Assembly (NCBI GenBank): GCA_050262155.1
Contig: CP189843.1
Coordinates: 1,426,001 to 1,490,000, forward strand
Direction of reading: 5' to 3'
Length of the DNA stretch: 64,000 nt
From: Parvimonas sp000223315
GTDB lineage: Bacteria; Bacillota; Clostridia; Tissierellales; Peptoniphilaceae
This document shows positions 60,084-64,000 of this stretch, piece after piece. Made by a program: the position numbers and the translations under genes. The notes beneath the pieces were generated by a model. It ran no database searches. It was not told the DNA's origin and saw only the letters and a program-made list of their open reading frames with translations. How positions within the stretch are numbered: position 1 is the first letter of the stretch; the number at the start of each line of letters is the position of its first letter.

Positions 60084-60737
60084 ATGTTTTATAATGAAAT
60101 ATTTGACAAAAATATTTTTAATTCTAAACTTGCAATTGCATATGGTTTTTCAAAGGTTGGAGATTATTATATTTTACAATCAGATATTGATATGGAAAAC
60201 TTTAATGTGATTGTTAAAATAGACAAGGTCTCTTTTGAGGTAAATGTTATTGAATTACCTTTTAATGAAGAATATATTTTATTTAACGTTCTTGACAGCA
60301 AGGGTAAATTTGTTTCAAAAATTAGAACAAAAGTTAATGAACTTATTGAGGATATTGTAAAAAATTGTTTTACTTCTTTAGATTACAGAAAATTATTACT
60401 AGACTATGTAAGAGAAAAATACGGGACAATTCCAGAAGAACCTTGGGAAGATAATAATCATGCGACGATAAAGACTTCAAATAGTAAAAAATGGTATGGA
60501 ATTTTTATGTACCTTCCTTATAAGACTTTGGGACTTGATAAAAGTGAAAAGATTGATGTTTTGAATATAAAACTTAATCCTGAACTTATAGAAAGTCTAA
60601 TTGATAAAAAGCATTTTTTCCCTGCATACCATATGAATAAAAAATACTGGATTACAATATTATTGGATTCAGATATGAATATGGATTTGGTCAAGAGCTT
60701 AATTGACGAGAGTTTTAAATTAGTTGAAAAAGTATAA
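60084..60737 (+). CDS. MmcQ/YjbR family DNA-binding-like protein
   Basis: A 217-residue protein. The C-terminal ~115 residues match MmcQ/YjbR ('REKYGTIPEEPWEDNNHATIK', 'WYGIFMYLP', 'LIDKKHFFPAYHMNKKYWITILLD' in parts, ending 'LIDESFKLV'). The N-terminal ~95 residues are an extra domain with beta structure seen in longer members. YjbR has a double-wing DNA-binding fold, but the biological role is unknown. It ends the Fic operon and is followed by a terminator before the BceA-like gene. Confidence 0.85.
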   Translation: MFYNEIFDKNIFNSKLAIAYGFSKVGDYYILQSDIDMENFNVIVKIDKVSFEVNVIELPFNEEYILFNVLDSKGKFVSKIRTKVNELIEDIVKNCFTSLDYRKLLLDYVREKYGTIPEEPWEDNNHATIKTSNSKKWYGIFMYLPYKTLGLDKSEKIDVLNIKLNPELIESLIDKKHFFPAYHMNKKYWITILLDSDMNMDLVKSLIDESFKLVEKV

Positions 60738-60767
60738 GACTAATGGGAATTTAACCCCTAACATTTC

Positions 60768-60803
60768 AATAACCTTACAACTTTGTAAGGTTATTTTTGT
60801 TTT
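60768..60803 (+). terminator. Terminator of the Fic-ParB-like-MmcQ operon
   Basis: AATAACCTTACAA (60768-60780) pairs with TTGTAAGGTTATT (60783-60795), followed by TTTGTTTTTG. Confidence 0.85.
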
Positions 60804-60885
60804 TGTAATATTAGATAAATGTTAGGCATAAAAATTTTTGCTAAAATATTATTGTAAACGAAAATAGTATTTTATGGAGGTAATT

Positions 60886-61650
60886 ATGAATATATTAGAT
60901 GTTAGAAATTTAAAAAAGATTTACGGAGGAATGGGACGTGTAAAAACTGAGGCTCTTAAGGATGTAAATTTTTCTGTTGAAAAAGGAGAATTTATTGCCG
61001 TTATGGGAGAGTCAGGAAGTGGAAAAACAACTCTTTTAAATATAATAGCAACATTGGATAGGGCAACTGAAGGATCAGTTTTTATTGGAGGAAAGAATGT
61101 AAATTCTTTAAGCAATTCAGAAGTTGCAAGTTTTAGACGTGAAAAGTTGGGCTTTGTTTTCCAAGATTTTAATTTATTGGACTCTTTTTCAAATAGAGAT
61201 AATATTTATCTTCCACTTGTTTTATCAGATGTTAAACCGGCAGTGATAAATGAAAAAGTAGGAGAGATTGCTCCAATTTTGAAGATAAGTGATATTTTGG
61301 ATAAATATCCTTACCAAGTTTCAGGCGGACAAAAACAAAGAGTTGCAATAGCAAGAGCAATAATCACAAAACCAGATTTGCTTCTTGCAGACGAACCAAC
61401 AGGGGCTTTGGACTCAAAGTCTGCAGATATAGTTATGAAAACTTTCTGCGATATAAATAACAGTGGACAAACCGTTTTAATGGTTACTCATTCTGTAAAA
61501 TGCGCTGCTTTTGCAAAAAGAGTAATTTTCATAAAAGATGGTAGAGTTTATCACGAAATCTATAAAGGAAGTGACGACAACTTAACTTTTGCTGAAAAAA
61601 TAAATCAAGCTCAAATCATGTTAAACGGGGTGAATAACTATGAAAAGTAA
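60886..61650 (+). CDS. BceA-like ABC transporter ATP-binding protein
   Basis: A 254-residue ABC ATPase of the MacB/BceA type. It has Walker A GESGSGKTT, 'FVFQDFNLLDSFSNRDNIYLPLVL', signature VSGGQKQRVAIARA, Walker B LLLADEPTGALD and H-loop 'VTHS'. ATG 60886 follows GGAGG. It overlaps the permease gene by 11 bases, so the two are translationally coupled. BceAB-type transporters remove peptide antibiotics that bind lipid II-cycle intermediates and signal to BceRS. The likely partners lie about 3 kb upstream. Confidence 0.9.
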   Translation: MNILDVRNLKKIYGGMGRVKTEALKDVNFSVEKGEFIAVMGESGSGKTTLLNIIATLDRATEGSVFIGGKNVNSLSNSEVASFRREKLGFVFQDFNLLDSFSNRDNIYLPLVLSDVKPAVINEKVGEIAPILKISDILDKYPYQVSGGQKQRVAIARAIITKPDLLLADEPTGALDSKSADIVMKTFCDINNSGQTVLMVTHSVKCAAFAKRVIFIKDGRVYHEIYKGSDDNLTFAEKINQAQIMLNGVNNYEK

Positions 61651-63631
61651 AATGGCTTCAAAATTTGCTTTTAGAAATATGAAGGCGAATGCTTTGCTTT
61701 TAACTCCATTTTTAATAGCAAGTAGTATTATGGGAACTCTATTTTTTGTAATGGCTTCCCTTGGACAAAATCATTATATCGAAAAAAATCATGAATATGT
61801 AGCAATCCTTATAAAATTTGGAATTTTTATAGTTGGAATTTTCACATTTATATTTATCCTATATGCTAACAGCTTTTTAGCTAAGAGGAGAAATAAGGAA
61901 TTTGCCCTATATGGTATTTTAGGTTTAGAGAAAAAACATATTGCTAAAATTATTTCAATAGAATATATACTAAACTTTTTTACAGTTAGTTTCTTTTCTA
62001 TAACAGGTGGATTTGTTCTTGGAAAATTAGCATTTATTCTGCTTAATAAAATAACTAAAAATATGACTGCAAAAATAATGGACTATAATTTTTCAATTTC
62101 TTCTGCAATATTGACTTTAATATTCTTAGCTATAATATTTATATTAATATATTTAACAATGATATTTAGAATTGGAAAATCAACTCCTATAGAACTCCTT
62201 TCAAAACAAAAAAAGGCGGAGGGAGAACCGAAAAGTAAGTTTATCCTTGGAACTTTAGGCTTTATAATTCTATGTGCTGGATATTATCTCTCAGTTACTT
62301 CAAAAGGGAATCTCAGTAGCTTTTTTGCGTTTTTTCCTGCTGTTATTGCTGTAATAATCGGTACTTATCTGGTATTCATCGCTTTTAGTATTTTAGTTTT
62401 AAAATTATTAAAAAGAAATAGAAATTTATATTACAAAGCAAAAAATTTCCTTTCAATATCAGGAATGTTATACAGAATGAAATCAAATGCCGTCTCACTT
62501 GCAAGTATTACACTTCTTTCAACTTCAATTATAGTTACTTTAGCTACAACATTGACAATAAATTCAAGTATAAAAAACCTTACAGATTCTATCCATCCTA
62601 ATGATTTTTATTTATCATCCTCAGTAACAGGAAATAATAAAGATATATTAGAAAATGGAGAAGAAAGGAAAAAAGAAATCTTAAATATTTTAAACAGAGT
62701 ATTAAAAGAAGATGAAAAAATTAAAAATCTAACAGTTAAAAAGACTACAATGAATCCTGTAATAAATGAAAATGGAAAGATTACTCCTTTGGGTAAAAGA
62801 CAAGAATTATCAGCATTTTTAATCGTTGAAACATTGGAAGATTTTAATAAAAATAACAATACTAATTATACTCTTAATGACGATGAGGTGGTATATTCCT
62901 CTAACTCTAAAAAGCTTAATAATTATGACAGTATGGATTTTGCCGGAAAGAATTATAAATTAGTAAAAGTAAAAAACTTATTTCCTATGAGCATATCTGC
63001 TGAAGGGATGATAATTATTGTAAAAGATAATGAAACTTTTATCAAAATGTTAGAAGAATATACTTTTAATTATAATGAAAAACAATTAAAATATAACCTA
63101 GATTTTAATTTTGATTTAGAGTCTGCTGACAAGGAAGCTTTTTATACGAGATTACACATAGATTATGATATATTTGTTCAACAAAAAGATATATTTAGTC
63201 ATTCTTTGTCTTCAAAAACTGAAGTTGATGCTTTTGCTTATGAAGTAAATGGCGGGCTATTATTTTTCGGAATGATAGTTGCATTAATATTCATAACAGG
63301 AACAGTTTTAATCACATATTATAAACAAATTTCCGAGGGCTTTGAAGATAAACAAAATTATCAGATAATGAAAAATGTAGGGCTTCCGGACTCAATCATC
63401 AAAAAAAGTTTAAGAGTACAAATACTGTGGATTTTCTTCCTACCACTTGTTGTAGCAACAATTCACTCATTATTCGCCTTTCCAATCCTACACAATATAC
63501 TTAAAGGACTTGGATTCCAAAGTATAAGAATTTTTACAATGAGTTTTGCCACAATTGTACTTAGCTTTTCAGTAATATATTTTATAATCTACTCAATAAC
63601 TTCAAGAGTTTATTATAAAATTATAAGATAA
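61640..63631 (+). CDS. BceB-like FtsX-type ABC transporter permease
   Basis: A 663-residue permease with about ten membrane helices and a large extracellular domain (about residues 305-510) between helices 7 and 8, the BceB design. The N-terminal 'MASKFAFRNMKANALL' and 'KRRNKEFALYGILGLEKKHI' are typical, and the C-terminal FtsX part has 'NYQIMKNVGLPDSIIKKSLRVQI'. It forms a transporter with the ATPase whose gene it overlaps. The extracellular domain would determine which antimicrobial peptide is sensed. Confidence 0.9.
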   Translation: MKSKMASKFAFRNMKANALLLTPFLIASSIMGTLFFVMASLGQNHYIEKNHEYVAILIKFGIFIVGIFTFIFILYANSFLAKRRNKEFALYGILGLEKKHIAKIISIEYILNFFTVSFFSITGGFVLGKLAFILLNKITKNMTAKIMDYNFSISSAILTLIFLAIIFILIYLTMIFRIGKSTPIELLSKQKKAEGEPKSKFILGTLGFIILCAGYYLSVTSKGNLSSFFAFFPAVIAVIIGTYLVFIAFSILVLKLLKRNRNLYYKAKNFLSISGMLYRMKSNAVSLASITLLSTSIIVTLATTLTINSSIKNLTDSIHPNDFYLSSSVTGNNKDILENGEERKKEILNILNRVLKEDEKIKNLTVKKTTMNPVINENGKITPLGKRQELSAFLIVETLEDFNKNNNTNYTLNDDEVVYSSNSKKLNNYDSMDFAGKNYKLVKVKNLFPMSISAEGMIIIVKDNETFIKMLEEYTFNYNEKQLKYNLDFNFDLESADKEAFYTRLHIDYDIFVQQKDIFSHSLSSKTEVDAFAYEVNGGLLFFGMIVALIFITGTVLITYYKQISEGFEDKQNYQIMKNVGLPDSIIKKSLRVQILWIFFLPLVVATIHSLFAFPILHNILKGLGFQSIRIFTMSFATIVLSFSVIYFIIYSITSRVYYKIIR

Positions 63632-63675
63632 AAAATATAATATGTCTCATAAATTAATATTTTTCAGTTTTTTAG

Positions 63676-63704
63676 TTGAAAAAAAAACATATATAATGTA
63701 TAAT
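63676..63704 (+). promoter_or_regulatory. Promoter of the isochorismatase-like gene
   Basis: TTGAAA (63676-63681), a 17-base spacer and TATAAT (63699-63704). Transcription should start near 63711, inside the palindrome that follows. Confidence 0.6.
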
Positions 63705-63740
63705 AAATGCAGTTTTATTACTTATAATAAAACTGCATTT
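63705..63740. promoter_or_regulatory. 36-bp perfect palindrome at the transcription start, likely operator
   Basis: AAATGCAGTTTTATTA (63705-63720) and TAATAAAACTGCATTT (63725-63740) are exact inverted repeats around CTTA. It directly follows a -10 box and has no T run, so it fits a repressor operator better than a terminator, although it might also end the bceB transcript. Confidence 0.5.
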
Positions 63741-63847
63741 GTTGTATAACAATAAAGTTTTTAATCAATCAACTGATGTAAAACATCATTTATTGTGTCG
63801 TGGAAAATAATTTAATTTTTTAGTTAAGTTTAAATTTGGAGATTTTT

Positions 63848-64000
63848 ATGAAAATTGAAAATACAATTTTACTGGTATTGGATATTCAAGAGAAACTGAT
63901 GCCGGTTATACAAAATAATGAAAGTATTATAAAATACACGAATATTTTGATTAATGCCTGTAATGAACTTAATATTCCGATAATTTATACTGAGCAATAT
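63848..64000 (+). CDS. Isochorismatase-family cysteine hydrolase, partial
   Basis: The first 51 codons of a gene cut by the window end. The N-terminus 'TILLVLDIQEKLMPVI' with the conserved Asp-x-Q and 'NELNIPIIYTEQY' is the usual start of isochorismatase-like hydrolases (nicotinamidase/YcaC group, catalytic Asp near residue 12). GGAG lies 9 bases before the ATG. The catalytic Cys and Lys would be beyond the window. The substrate cannot be told. Confidence 0.85.
   Translation, partial: MKIENTILLVLDIQEKLMPVIQNNESIIKYTNILINACNELNIPIIYTEQY

Noticed and set aside
1..64000. tRNA or rRNA genes
   Set aside because: No convincing tRNA cloverleaf with GGTTC-type T-arm or rRNA segment was recognised by eye; a tRNAscan-SE run would settle this.

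Overview
The window looks like a chromosomal segment of a low-GC, AT-rich, Gram-positive anaerobe. Supporting signs are strong AGGAGG-type ribosome binding sites, sigma-A promoters, an ECF thiamine transporter under a TPP riboswitch, sortase-anchored surface proteins, BceRS/BceAB-like genes and TGTTTCACGTGAAACA parS sites. No sporulation genes are visible. A Peptoniphilaceae member such as Parvimonas fits best, but this is inference from style and gene content, not from a marker gene.

Layout. 1-1.4 kb: padR, a HAAS/DUF1700 membrane protein and the start of a third gene. 1.9-8.0 kb: Spx/ArsC-like protein, oligoendopeptidase F, a secreted C39-like peptidase and two paralogous lipoproteins created by a local duplication. 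8.0-16 kb: methyltransferase-like membrane protein, aspA/fumC, rplM-rpsI with an L13 leader, a GDPD, and TPP riboswitch-thiT. 16-19.3 kb: two SHIRT-repeat LPXTG proteins. 19.8-23 kb: ABC-F ATPase and C69 dipeptidase. 24-25.4 kb: a small operon with DUF1659-like, DUF2922, YvrJ-type and Pal-like endolysin genes. 25.5-31 kb: YhhN-like protein, Gate-domain membrane protein and a membrane-anchored KAP NTPase. 31-36 kb: vWA surface protein, gpsA/rpiB and a small sigma factor. 36.7-52.8 kb: the usually origin-proximal set mnmG-rsmG ... parA-parB, interrupted by a repeat array, a 1646-residue adhesin and an NlpC/P60 hydrolase, then class V aminotransferase, DUF4446, diacylglycerol kinase-like and pta. 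53-64 kb: GNAT, an ApeA-like HEPN protein, small unknowns, a BceRS-like two-component system, GIY-YIG, Fic, ParB-like and MmcQ genes, a BceAB-like transporter and the start of an isochorismatase-family gene.

The most striking non-coding feature is a family of modular, hairpin-rich intergenic repeats at eight loci. They are marked by at least 14 copies of the palindrome ATGTATC-N3-GATACAT or close variants. Neighbouring hairpins vary in sequence but keep pairing through compensatory changes. No transposase is present in the window.

Functionally the window combines housekeeping genes (translation, C4-dicarboxylate metabolism, thiamine uptake, chromosome segregation, acetate metabolism) with a rich cell-surface set and several candidate defence or toxin genes (KAP, HEPN, Fic, holin/endolysin-like). 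All assignments come from reading motifs; no database search was run.
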